Assembly (NCBI RefSeq): GCF_028290495.1
Contig: NZ_JAQGJT010000021.1
Span: forward strand, 1-64,000
Length of the DNA: 64,000 nt
Origin: Tardiphaga sp.
Lineage (GTDB): Bacteria; Pseudomonadota; Alphaproteobacteria; Rhizobiales; Xanthobacteraceae
Reading direction: 5' to 3'
In this document: piece after piece, positions 30,496 through 39,342 of the stretch
Position numbering within the stretch: the stretch's first letter is position 1
Layout: the number at the start of each line of letters is the position of its first letter
Program-made: the position numbers and the translations under genes
The notes under the pieces: model-generated
What the model was told of the DNA's origin: nothing
Seen by the model: the letters and a program-made list of their open reading frames with translations, nothing else
Databases searched by the model: none

Positions 30496-32229
30496 ATGAA
30501 AGTTCGCTTCAATAAAAACGTGCTGCTGCCCCTTTTCCTGATTATTTTCCACCTCAGCCAAGTCGACCACGCCGCCGCTGCTGCTCCGGATGATTTCGGA
30601 ACAGTGATCAAACAAGGCTGGACGGACTTAATGAGTCTTCTGGGTGTAAATGACGTGCCGGTTGCCAACGCAATTAGGCCCAGCGTTAACCCGCCGAAAG
30701 GCGGAAGAAAGATGGACTCAACGAAGTTCTACCGTGTTGACGTCAAATGCACTGTAGATGTTGATACTTCGAAACTCATCAATAATGGGATTTCTATAAA
30801 CAGCGACACTTTTGTGGCTCATTCTCTTTGGTTCTCAAGTGCGGGGGTGGACGGCGTCGTTCCGCCGAGTTCATCGAAGCTAATAAACGTATTTTCCTTC
30901 ACCAAGGATTCGAGCGGGACGATTATCGATGTCCCGAACAATGCATGTTCTGAGACGTTCCTGTTGCGCGGAACCGATTCCGTCCTGACGGTGAGCTTCT
31001 CCCTGAGCGATACCAAGACACTCGGGGCTGTCCCGCAGGTATTCTACAGTGCCGCGAAGATGGCGGTCGGCATTGTGCCCATGCTTTTCGCGGGGCCCTT
31101 GGGAAAGACGATCGGAGATGCTGCCAAGGCAGCAGGCGAAACCGATGATCCGATGAAGGCTATCATCGCCGCCATGAACAAATCACCGCGAAAAGTTGCC
31201 GTCCCGACCAGGTTGACGGTTAGCAGTGCTCCCACGGTGATCAGAACGGCTCACAGCAAGGTCTCGCTGACCGTGACAGAGGTATCTGATATTTCGGTTC
31301 AAATCACGAAGGACAACGATCTTCGCGCGAGTTTTTACACCACCATTTCCACCATACAGGCGAGCTATTTGTCGGGGGTTACCACGGAATCTGCGACGCG
31401 TAGCAAATGCGGTAGTTTTGCAAATCAACTCAAGGATCAGTACAGCTTCAGCAAAAAGGATAGTAGCTTCTTGATCGGGTATTTTGCTCATTCGGCATTT
31501 CCCTCCGACCCCGTCGCGCGCCTGCGCTGCATCGGAAATCGCTTTAATGCGACCGACATCGTTGCCTATCAATTTATCTACAATGTCGATAGCGGAGCCG
31601 CCCAAGCGCTTACGCAGGAAGACATCGATAATTTTTTTCCGGAGAATGGTTATCCCAAGGCGCCTCTCGATAAAGGCGTGGCTTGGGCGTACGCGCAAAA
31701 GCTTTCAAATTTGCTTTCGATATTCGGAAAGGCCGAGCCTGGAGCGGGTGCGGAGGCGCGGACGTCGGCTGTCCGATGGATGGGAGCTGGGCCAATACGT
31801 GTGGATGACCTGACGGGTGCAATCAGTGCAGATACCATCGATATGAATGCAGACGAGTTGCTTTCGAAATTGGTTGGCGGTGGTGTAAGGCGCTTCGGTT
31901 GCTTCACTCAAAATCCGACCGTGGGCTTAGGCGCATTCGACGTCTTGATTCTGGGTTTTCCGTTGAATGTTCCTGCCGGCAACAGCGCTAACAAGTATGA
32001 GCTAGCCGATATTATCGGACTGCGTATGGTGTTTGGCGGCGTCGTAAAGCCAAAGGCATTGAACCAAGCGAGATCAATGCCGCCAGCGCAGATCAAGCAG
32101 GTGCAGATAACGAGCAATCGGGCGGCCACCCTTGAGGCGGCCAACGCAAACGGGGGCATGTGCGAGAGCGGAATTCAAATAAATCTTCCCGCGCCTGCCA
32201 AGCAGGTGGCAACTGCGGCGGCACAATAG
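30496..32229 (+). CDS. Unrecognised 577-residue exported protein
   Basis: The protein has a signal peptide (LLPLFLIIFHLSQVDHAAAAA, cut near residue 29). The mature part has no domain I recognise. It has six well-spread cysteines (VKCTVDV, NNACSET, RSKCGSF, LRCIGNR, FGCFTQN, GMCESGI) that could form three disulfides. A mildly hydrophobic glycine-rich stretch lies around residues 190-215 (VGIVPMLFAGPLGKTIG). The base composition is lower in GC and richer in Ser/Thr/Asn codons than the core genes, so it may be acquired. GGGG lies before the ATG. It stands alone after queA-tgt. Confidence 0.75.
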   Translation: MKVRFNKNVLLPLFLIIFHLSQVDHAAAAAPDDFGTVIKQGWTDLMSLLGVNDVPVANAIRPSVNPPKGGRKMDSTKFYRVDVKCTVDVDTSKLINNGISINSDTFVAHSLWFSSAGVDGVVPPSSSKLINVFSFTKDSSGTIIDVPNNACSETFLLRGTDSVLTVSFSLSDTKTLGAVPQVFYSAAKMAVGIVPMLFAGPLGKTIGDAAKAAGETDDPMKAIIAAMNKSPRKVAVPTRLTVSSAPTVIRTAHSKVSLTVTEVSDISVQITKDNDLRASFYTTISTIQASYLSGVTTESATRSKCGSFANQLKDQYSFSKKDSSFLIGYFAHSAFPSDPVARLRCIGNRFNATDIVAYQFIYNVDSGAAQALTQEDIDNFFPENGYPKAPLDKGVAWAYAQKLSNLLSIFGKAEPGAGAEARTSAVRWMGAGPIRVDDLTGAISADTIDMNADELLSKLVGGGVRRFGCFTQNPTVGLGAFDVLILGFPLNVPAGNSANKYELADIIGLRMVFGGVVKPKALNQARSMPPAQIKQVQITSNRAATLEAANANGGMCESGIQINLPAPAKQVATAAAQ

Positions 32230-32587
32230 GAATATAAGGCCGTTTATGCTTGGGGGGGCGGGCCGTAGCCGGCGAGTTGGCAACATGCCCCTGTCGGTCC
32301 GGAGCGATCGGATGATTGACGACTGCCACCTATATGGCGGTCGATCTCGCCCGTTCCGCTCGCCTGGTCGGCAGAGGTTGGCGAGTCGTCATGGGAACGA
32401 CGTTTGTTCGGCTAGTGTGGAGAAAAGACTAGTCTGTCCATCAGCGCGCCCAAAAACCCGCGATTTTCCTAGCGTTTCCTAAACCGCGCTTCGAACGAAA
32501 TGGCCATGAATTGCAGCCTAGACTGACTGTCGAAGAAGCAAAAAAAGCCCCTGAAAACGGGAGCTTATAGTTTGTCCAGGTCTTTCC
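32230..32587. other. Spacer after the exported protein, nothing supported
   Basis: About 360 bases. A weak stem AAGCCCC...GGGAGCTT at about 32546-32566 is not convincing as a terminator. No gene seen. Confidence 0.4.
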
Positions 32588-33265
32588 TCAGAACTTAAGG
32601 TCAGATCGTTTGTAAAACGTAGCGTCAAGGCCTGCTAGTTTCTCAGCCGGTTTGATATTTTGAGCGGTCAGTCCTCTCCGAACCGCGGAGGCGTTGCGAC
32701 CTTCGCTCAAAAGATAAAGAGAGACATACTCAACTCGAAATCGTTCCAGTTCCGCAAGCGGGAATAGGATTCTCGGACAGCGGTTTACAGGATCCACGAC
32801 CCGGATAATTTCAATGATGCCGCGGCGGGCGATCTCGCGCAGAACAGGCGCCGGGATCTGGAGAAGTCGGCTTGCCGGAACGCCGGCAAGCCATCCACCG
32901 TCGGTCCCCTTACCAAGGCTTTGACTTCGTCAAGTTTGAGCACAAGCGCCTCAATTCCTTTCAATTTAGGTAGCCGCCCAACCCATCGCACTTTCCGATC
33001 AGGGATCAGTTGAATAATGTCAGCGAGTGATCGCTCAGCATGGTGAGCAACAATTCGAAGTTGCATGACGTAAGCGCTTTTCTGCGTGATCGGTTCGGCA
33101 TCGATTGAAAGACTCTGCAGGAACTGATCGAGCTCGTAGTCAAAGTATCGGTCGTCGTTTTCCCCGCTGGTAATACGATGGCGGTGGATGAAGCCCGTCT
33201 TAAGCAGGATTTGCATAGAAGTTTCGCTGACGTTGAGGCGCTTCTCGGCTTGCAATAACGTCAGG
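32588..33265 (-). pseudogene. Fragment of an unknown HTH-like protein, frameshifted
   Basis: On the minus strand two frames join near 32890. The upstream part reads LLQAEKRLNVSETSMQILLKTGFI (in parts: LNVSETSMQILL) and later RKVRWVGRLPKLKGIEALVL. The downstream part, in another frame, reads ASRLLQIPAPVLREIARRGIIEIIRVVDPVN (in parts: VLREIARRGIIEIIRVV) and FPLAELERFRVEYVSLYLL. The two helix-turn-helix-like blocks, each followed by a marker-type segment, recall the C-terminal part of TniQ-like transposition proteins. That link is weak. The fragment stops abruptly at about 33265, where a plus-strand GntR fragment begins. Confidence 0.5.
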
Positions 33266-33523
33266 CTGCACTTCCACCGCTCGATCCACGAAGCTGCGCG
33301 TAACCAGTATCTGACCTCCGCGCTCGGGCAGCTTGCGGATTCGCTTTCGCTGCTGCCTGGGACCACCTTCGAGGCGCCGGGGCGCGCGGCCGTTGCATCG
33401 AACGAACATCGCGACATCATTGCTGCGATCAGGAAGCACGACGGCGCGAGAGCTGAGGCGGCGGCGCGCAGCCACATCGCAAAAGCCTGCGATACACGGA
33501 TCTCGATGATGTTCCGCAGTTGA
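33266..33523 (+). pseudogene. C-terminal fragment of a GntR-family (FCD-domain) regulator
   Basis: The plus-strand frame reads LHFHRSIHEAARNQYLTSAL, then LADSLSLLPGTTFEAPGR, ASNEHRDIIAAIRKHDGARAEAAARSHI. This matches the last third of an FCD ligand-binding domain, including histidines that bind metal or ligand (FHRSIHEAA, EHRDII, SHI). The DNA-binding half is missing; an unrelated minus-strand fragment lies at that point. The lost regulator probably belonged to a nearby catabolic locus. Confidence 0.7.
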
Positions 33524-33606
33524 TCGCTAGCATCTTCAGGCCAGGGCATTTCAAAGGCAGCGGAGAGTTCACTCTCTTGCCGATTCTTCGTACCATGACG
33601 GAGGTT

Positions 33607-34587
33607 TCAGATGACCAGATCGGTCACCGTCTCCTTGACGTCCGATTGATTGCCAATCAGCGAAACACCCCGCCACTGCTTTGACGTGACCAGCATCCGC
33701 GCCGTATCCCGCAATTCGATCGCAACGGCAGAAGCCGCCGGCGAAAGCAGGTTGGACGCGATCGAATACAGGTAGTTTCGCCGCGTGATGTGTGCGTCGG
33801 AGATGGACAGCGCGCGCCAGTGCTTGCCGCGCTCGCCTTCGTGCTGCAAGGCGGACATCGGTTTAATCGTGACGCCCATGCCGTCATAGACGCAGCTCAT
33901 CAGCAGCGACAGTGAATCGATTTCTGCCACCACATGGGGCGTCAGATCGCGTCGTTCGAATTCCGCCACGACTCTTCGGCGAAGGCCGTGGGTCGATGTC
34001 GGCAGAATAAGAGGCAGCGCGGCGACCTCGGTCACGGTGATGCTGGTTCGGTTGGAGGGAACCAGCGGGCTGTTCTCGGGCAACAGCAGAAACAGTTCTT
34101 CTTCCAGCAGCGGGGTCGCATCGAGCTTCGAGGAGATGTCGTTTGTGAACAGAATCGCCAGATCAAGCTGCCCCAGTCGCATCATCTGGCCGATATGTCC
34201 ACTCATGCCCTCGACGACATTGAGCAGAATGCCCGGGTGCTTCTCGTGAACGCGTCGCATCAGGGGAAGGCCGATCGCCACCACGGTTGTTGCCGGCAAT
34301 CCGAGCGAGACCATGCCACGCACTTCGCCGGCTTCCTGGCGCGCGATGCAGAGCGCCTGATCTAGCTGGCGCAGCATGAATCGGGCGTGATGATACAGCG
34401 CCATTCCGTTGTCGGTCGGCGTCACGCCACGGGCGGTGCGGATCAGGAGCGGCTTGCCGACCTCATCTTCCAGCTTGGCAAGATGTTGGCTGAGCGCCGG
34501 CTGAGCAATGAAAAGGCAGCGTGACGCTTTCGAAAAGCTTCCGCTCTCCACGATCTGGGCGAAATAACGTAACTGACGGAGGTCCAT
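33607..34587 (-). CDS. LysR-family transcriptional regulator
   Basis: The 326-residue protein has an N-terminal winged HTH (MDLRQLRYFAQIVESGSFSKASRCLFIAQPALSQHLAKLE, quoted by its ends) and a LysR substrate-binding domain (GMVSLGLPATTVVAIGLPLM onward, LDLAILF, LLLPENSPL). It closely resembles the Nac/CbbR-like group that controls catabolic operons. It is divergent from the aldehyde dehydrogenase gene across a 138-base spacer that holds two inverted repeats, so it likely controls the 34.7-48.4 kb operon with a pathway intermediate as inducer. Confidence 0.93.
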   Translation of the reverse strand: MDLRQLRYFAQIVESGSFSKASRCLFIAQPALSQHLAKLEDEVGKPLLIRTARGVTPTDNGMALYHHARFMLRQLDQALCIARQEAGEVRGMVSLGLPATTVVAIGLPLMRRVHEKHPGILLNVVEGMSGHIGQMMRLGQLDLAILFTNDISSKLDATPLLEEELFLLLPENSPLVPSNRTSITVTEVAALPLILPTSTHGLRRRVVAEFERRDLTPHVVAEIDSLSLLMSCVYDGMGVTIKPMSALQHEGERGKHWRALSISDAHITRRNYLYSIASNLLSPAASAVAIELRDTARMLVTSKQWRGVSLIGNQSDVKETVTDLVI

Positions 34588-34607
34588 AGGTCTCACACCA
34601 AAATTCT

Positions 34608-34662
34608 GAAATACCCCGAGCTATATGATGTCGTTATAGCACCCAATGCAATTCGGTATTTT
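34608..34662. promoter_or_regulatory. Nested inverted repeats: probable LysR operator
   Basis: The inner repeat is CTATA-N9-TATAG (34621-34639), which also fits the LysR T-N11-A rule. The outer pair is GAAATACC (34608-34615) and GGTATTTT (34655-34662). The sites lie midway between the divergent LysR and aldehyde dehydrogenase genes, where a LysR regulator would bind to control both. Confidence 0.6.
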
Positions 34663-34725
34663 CGTCGGGATTCGATCTACCCTAAGACCGCGATCAACAA
34701 AACAAGAAGCAGGGAGATAGACGCA

Positions 34726-36180
34726 ATGGCGATAGGCCTGGCTCATCAGTTATCGCTTGGTGATCTGCCCTCCTGCCATTTGCTGATTGCAGGAAAATGG
34801 GTTGCGGGCGCAAAAACAGCTGTCGTAACCGACAAGTTTCGTCTGAAACCCTATCTGAACGCCCAATTGCCTTCCCGCGTGCAAGTCAAGGAGTGCGTCG
34901 CAGCAGCCAACGCCGCATTCCTCGCAGATTCACTCACTCCCTATGACCGCGGCGCTATTCTTGATCGGACGGCGGCCCTGATCGAGCGCCGGGTCGACGA
35001 TCTGGTGGAAGTCCTGTGCCGCGAAGCCGGCTTTACGCGCCGCGATGCTGTCGGCGAAATCCAGCGTTGCGCCACCACGTTCCGGCTATCCGCTGAAGAA
35101 GCGCGCCGCTTTGCGGGCGACATGGTACCGATGCAGGGCGCGGCCGGGCAGGCTGGCCGGATCGGTTTTACGCTGCGCGTGCCGCTCGGCGTAATCTGCG
35201 CAATTACGCCGTTCAACGCGCCGCTTAATACCGTGGCGCATAAAGTCGGCCCGGCTCTGGCCGCGGGCAATGCCGTGGTTCTCAAGCCGTCGCTTCATAC
35301 GCCGATGACATCGTGCATCATGGCTGAGTGCCTGATCGCCGCAGGTCTTCCCGAAGGTTTGATTTCCGTCGTGCACGGCGAGAGCGAAGTGGCGCAATGG
35401 CTGCTCAACGATCCGGTCGTCAAGTTCTACGCCTTCACCGGTAGCACGGAAGTGGGGCGCTTGATCCAGTCCAGCGCAGGCCTGCGGCGCACGCAGATGG
35501 AGCTCGGGTCAATTGCGCATTGCATCCTATGCGACGATGCTGACCTCGATGTTGCGTTACCGAAAGTCATCAACGCCGGATTTCGCAAGGCGGGGCAGGT
35601 CTGCACGTCGATCCAGGTTCTGCTTGTGCATGAGTCGCTGATCGATGTCGTAGAGCGCAAACTCACGGCTTTGGTCAAGGCGCTGCCTTATGGAGATCCG
35701 GCCGACGACCGGACTGTCGTAGGTCCGGTGATCAGCGAAGTGGCGGCCAAACGCATCGAATCCTGGATCGGGATGGCGATCGCCGCCGGCGCGCGTCGTC
35801 TTGTCGGCGATGAGCGCCGCGGATCGGTAGTGCCGCCCACCTTGCTCGCCGACGTCGACAAGGGCACGCCGCTCGGATGTCAGGAAGTATTCGGCCCCGT
35901 GATGTGTATCTCGCCATTCTCCAGTCTGGACGAGGCGATCGCGCGAGTGAACGCAACACCGTACGGCCTGGCGACAGGGATCTTCACCCAGAATCTCGGT
36001 GGAGCGATGCTCGCTGCGCGGAAACTGCAGGTCGGCGGCGTCCATATCAACGAGACGCCGAGTTCGCGGGTTGATCTGATGCCGTACGGCGGATCGAAGG
36101 ACAGCGGATTTGGCCGTGAAGGACCACATTACGCTATTCGTGAGATGAGTGAAGAACGCATGGTCACCATTCTGGCTTGA
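34726..36180 (+). CDS. NAD(P)-dependent aldehyde dehydrogenase
   Basis: This enzyme oxidises an aldehyde to an acid. The 484-residue protein has the cofactor site ITPFNAPLNTVAHKVGPALAAGNAVVLKPS (quoted by parts FNAPLN and AAGNAVVLKPS), FTGSTEVG, the general-base Glu in MELGS, and the catalytic Cys in KAGQVCTSIQ. The C-terminal VHINETPSSRVDLMPYGGSKDSGFGREG resembles the branch with phosphonoacetaldehyde, lactaldehyde and succinate-semialdehyde dehydrogenases. The usual LELGGKSP loop is MELGSIAH here. It is the first gene of the operon; AGGGAGATAGACGC precedes ATG 34726. Confidence 0.93.
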   Translation: MAIGLAHQLSLGDLPSCHLLIAGKWVAGAKTAVVTDKFRLKPYLNAQLPSRVQVKECVAAANAAFLADSLTPYDRGAILDRTAALIERRVDDLVEVLCREAGFTRRDAVGEIQRCATTFRLSAEEARRFAGDMVPMQGAAGQAGRIGFTLRVPLGVICAITPFNAPLNTVAHKVGPALAAGNAVVLKPSLHTPMTSCIMAECLIAAGLPEGLISVVHGESEVAQWLLNDPVVKFYAFTGSTEVGRLIQSSAGLRRTQMELGSIAHCILCDDADLDVALPKVINAGFRKAGQVCTSIQVLLVHESLIDVVERKLTALVKALPYGDPADDRTVVGPVISEVAAKRIESWIGMAIAAGARRLVGDERRGSVVPPTLLADVDKGTPLGCQEVFGPVMCISPFSSLDEAIARVNATPYGLATGIFTQNLGGAMLAARKLQVGGVHINETPSSRVDLMPYGGSKDSGFGREGPHYAIREMSEERMVTILA

Positions 36181-36212
36181 GGCCACGCGTCGAAAATGAA
36201 CAGGAATAAACT

Positions 36213-38003
36213 ATGACCAAGATGAAGGGCGGCGAAGTCATCGCCGAGTATCTCGTCAAGCAAAAGGTGCCCTTTGTTTTCGGTATCTGCGGCCACGGCA
36301 ACGTCGGTATTCTCGATGCGCTGCACAGCGTGCGCGATCAGGTCAAACTAATATCGCCCCGTCATGAACAGTGCGCCGGCCACATGGCAGACGCTTACTT
36401 CCGCGTGAAGCATCGTCCGGTTGCGACGCTGACATCCACCGGGCCGGGCTCGGCGAACATGGTGATGTCATTGGCTACCGCGCTCTCGGACTCGTCGGCC
36501 TTTCTGGCGATCACAGCCAACGTTCCGACGTCGCAAGCGAACCGCGGCCCATTTCAGGAGCTCTATGCCCACAACCAGTCGGATTTCGCGCAGGTTCTGC
36601 GACCGGTCGTCAAGCGCTCGTTCCAACCCAGCCGCGTCGATATGCTGCCACTCGCGCTCCGGCAGGCCTTCGATACGATGGTCACGGGCCGCCCGGGTCC
36701 GGTGAACATAGACATTCCCTACAACGTGTTCCAGGAAGAGGCCGACGTCGAACTGCCGGCGTTGTCCCATGTTCATGGTGCGCACCGGCCAAGCGCGAGC
36801 GAGGCTGACATCAAGGCTGCGCTCGATCTGCTGGCGCAGTCCAAGCGCCCGGTGTTCTTCATCGGCCAGGGAACGACGCTGGCGGAGGCCGGCCCCGAAA
36901 TCGCCGCGCTGCAGAAGACGCTCGGCATTCCGGTCATCACCTCGCCAAACGGTATGGGCTGCGTGCCTTCCGAGGATCCGCTGACGCTCGGCTTCATTGG
37001 TCGCAACGGCGCCTATCCCGCCAATCAGGCCGGCCGCTTCGCCGATCTGGTGATCTGCATCGGTACGCGCTTCGACGACCGCTCGTCATCAAGCTGGCAC
37101 GCCGGCTATTCTTGGAATTTTCCCGGCACCAAATTGCTCCAGGTCGATATCGATCCAACCGAGTTGGGTCGTAACTACCCGCCGACGCTCGGCATCATCG
37201 CCGACGCCAAGGTGTTCGCGGCCCAGCTCATTGTCGGCCTGCCGAAGCGCAGCGAGATCTCCCGCGAGAACTTCGGGGATTGGCGCGCCGACGTAGCGAC
37301 GTGGCAGGCCGAGTGGGAAGCCTTCATCCGCCCAAACTTCACATCTGTGACAACGCCGATCCGCCCCGAATACGTCGTCGATGCATTGATGGATGTGTTG
37401 CCGGATGATGTGATCCTGTCGCTCGACTCCGGCGTGCATCACAACTGGTTCATGCAGTTCTGGAAGCCGAAGCGCGCGCAGAGCATGCTCAACAGCTGGG
37501 GTTACTCGTCGATGGGCTTTGGCGTCTGCGGCGTGCTCGGCGCGCAGCTCGCAGCACCCGATCGGCCTTGCGTGGCCGTGGTCGGCGATGGTGGTTTCAT
37601 GATGGCGCCTTACGTCGTCGCAACCGCCGTGGAATATGACCTGCCGTGCATCTGGATCGTCTGGAATAATTTTGCTTGGGGGGCCATTCGCGACATCCAG
37701 TATGGCCTGTTCGAAGGTCGCGAGATCGGCACCGCCTTCTACAAGGGCAACCAGGGCCCGGGCGGCGAGCGCTACAATCCGGATTTTGCAGCGTGGGCCC
37801 GCGCCTGCGGCGCGGATGGGGTCACCGTCACACGCAGCGAAGACCTGCGCGGTGCCGTCGAGACCGCCATCAAGAATCGTCGACCGTGCGTCATCGACCT
37901 GCACGTCGATTCCGAAGTGCGGCCGCCGTCGACCGGCACCTGGGAGCTGCCGCCGATTCCCTTCAAGGAACCGGTTTTCGGCAAGCCGCACCGCACGAGC
38001 TGA
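36213..38003 (+). CDS. ThDP-dependent enzyme with IolD-like GHGNV motif
   Basis: The 596-residue protein has all three domains of the acetolactate-synthase superfamily. The N-terminal domain has FGICGHGNVGILDAL and the cofactor-activating Glu in PRHEQCAGHMADAY. The C-terminal domain has the ThDP motif VGDGGFMMAP...WNN. GHGNV is typical of IolD, the trihydroxycyclohexanedione hydrolase of inositol breakdown, rather than of acetolactate synthase or Xsc. It could cleave a cyclic or linear 1,2-diketone or 2-oxo acid. It follows the aldehyde dehydrogenase by 32 bases and precedes a binding-protein gene. Confidence 0.88.
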   Translation: MTKMKGGEVIAEYLVKQKVPFVFGICGHGNVGILDALHSVRDQVKLISPRHEQCAGHMADAYFRVKHRPVATLTSTGPGSANMVMSLATALSDSSAFLAITANVPTSQANRGPFQELYAHNQSDFAQVLRPVVKRSFQPSRVDMLPLALRQAFDTMVTGRPGPVNIDIPYNVFQEEADVELPALSHVHGAHRPSASEADIKAALDLLAQSKRPVFFIGQGTTLAEAGPEIAALQKTLGIPVITSPNGMGCVPSEDPLTLGFIGRNGAYPANQAGRFADLVICIGTRFDDRSSSSWHAGYSWNFPGTKLLQVDIDPTELGRNYPPTLGIIADAKVFAAQLIVGLPKRSEISRENFGDWRADVATWQAEWEAFIRPNFTSVTTPIRPEYVVDALMDVLPDDVILSLDSGVHHNWFMQFWKPKRAQSMLNSWGYSSMGFGVCGVLGAQLAAPDRPCVAVVGDGGFMMAPYVVATAVEYDLPCIWIVWNNFAWGAIRDIQYGLFEGREIGTAFYKGNQGPGGERYNPDFAAWARACGADGVTVTRSEDLRGAVETAIKNRRPCVIDLHVDSEVRPPSTGTWELPPIPFKEPVFGKPHRTS

Positions 38004-38050
38004 GCGAAAAACAAAAAAACTAGAAACGATCAAACCAGGGAGGAAGAGCA

Positions 38051-39289
38051 ATGACGAGGATGAATCCGCAGCGACGATCGCTGATCCGTACGTTGGCTGG
38101 TGTTGCCGCGCTTTCGGCCGTTGGCTGGAGTGCGGCCGCTTGTGCCCAGGCCGAAGGCCCCATCCGCATTGGCCTGATCTACTCGAAGCAGGGGCCAGGC
38201 GCGGCGATCGGCCAGTATCTGCAGCGCGGCAGCGAACTGGCTGTCGAACAGGTCGGGCGAAAAGTTCTCGGCCGGCCGATTGAGCTGGTCTGGCTCGACG
38301 AGCCGAACCCGCAGGTCTCACAGCAGAACATGCAGCGGCTGGTTGACGAGAACAAGGTCATCGCCGTCGTCGGCGGAAATTACAGCTCGTCGGCGCTGGC
38401 GATGATGAGCGTCGCCAACCGCGAGAAGATTCCGTTGATTTTGACTGGTGCCGCGGCCAGCGAAATCACTGGCAAGAGCTGCAGCCGCTACACGTTCCGC
38501 ACCCAGGCCACCGTTCCCGTGCAGATGAAGGGTCTGATGCCCTACGTGTCGCAGCTCGGCAAGAAAGTCTATTTCCTGACGGCATCCTATGCGTTTGGCC
38601 AGGACATCCTGCGCTCGTCGCGCGCGCTGCTGAAGGAAAACGGCGCAACCGAGGTCGGCGTCGATGAGGTGCCGATCAACACCGCCGACTACAGCTCCTA
38701 CATCCTCAAGATACGCCAGGCCAAGCCTGATGTGATCGTCGGTGGACTGGTCGGCGGCGACTTCTCCAACTTCATGAAGCAGTGGAACGAGATGGGGATG
38801 AAAGACAAGATCCCCTATGCCGCGATCGCTGTCACCGACACCGACTTCTGGGACGTCGGGCCCCAGGCATCGACCGGTATCTATGTGAAGCCGTGGTACT
38901 ATAACAATCCGAAGAATACCGAGGTCGAGAAGAAGATGATGGCCGACTTCACCAAGAAGTACAACGAGCCGCCATCCGACAAGACCTGGTCGGGCTGGAT
39001 CGGCATGCGCGCTCTGCTGGAGTCGATCGAAGCGGCGAAGTCCACCGACTCCAAGGCGATCGTGACGCAGCTCGAGAAATGGAAGAACGCCGAAGGCGAG
39101 ATCCCGTTCTTCTTCCGCGACTGGGATCACCAGATGGTGCGTCCTGCCGTCATCGTCGGCGTGAAGAAGCAGATCACCGACAAGTGGGATTACTTCGACG
39201 TGCTCAAGAACACGTCAGCCTCCGAGGCCGACACCGCAACGGCTTTTGGCACCAAGGAAGAAATCGGCTGTCCGATGCCCGCTCTGTGA
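38051..39289 (+). CDS. ABC transporter substrate-binding protein, branched-chain amino acid type
   Basis: The 412-residue protein has a periplasmic-binding fold of the LivJ group: PIRIGLIYSKQGPGAAIGQYLQRGSELAVEQVG near the start (in parts), DENKVIAVVGGNYSSSALAM, and SYAFGQDILRSSRALLKENGA. The N terminus reads NPQRRSLIRTLAGVAAL, a twin-arginine-type signal, with cleavage near ACAQA. Members of this group bind amino acids, aromatic acids, amides and other catabolic substrates. GGGAGGAAGAGC precedes ATG 38051. The permease and ATPase genes follow directly. Confidence 0.93.
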   Translation: MTRMNPQRRSLIRTLAGVAALSAVGWSAAACAQAEGPIRIGLIYSKQGPGAAIGQYLQRGSELAVEQVGRKVLGRPIELVWLDEPNPQVSQQNMQRLVDENKVIAVVGGNYSSSALAMMSVANREKIPLILTGAAASEITGKSCSRYTFRTQATVPVQMKGLMPYVSQLGKKVYFLTASYAFGQDILRSSRALLKENGATEVGVDEVPINTADYSSYILKIRQAKPDVIVGGLVGGDFSNFMKQWNEMGMKDKIPYAAIAVTDTDFWDVGPQASTGIYVKPWYYNNPKNTEVEKKMMADFTKKYNEPPSDKTWSGWIGMRALLESIEAAKSTDSKAIVTQLEKWKNAEGEIPFFFRDWDHQMVRPAVIVGVKKQITDKWDYFDVLKNTSASEADTATAFGTKEEIGCPMPAL

Positions 39290-39342
39290 GCGTGCCTGAC
39301 GACCGCTGATCTTTGCCCGGCAGACTCCGAACGGATGGAAAC

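Noticed and set aside
32785-33549. 254-codon minus-strand ORF
   Set aside because: It crosses the junction of two unrelated fragments. Its first third is antisense to a GntR FCD domain, so it is not one gene.
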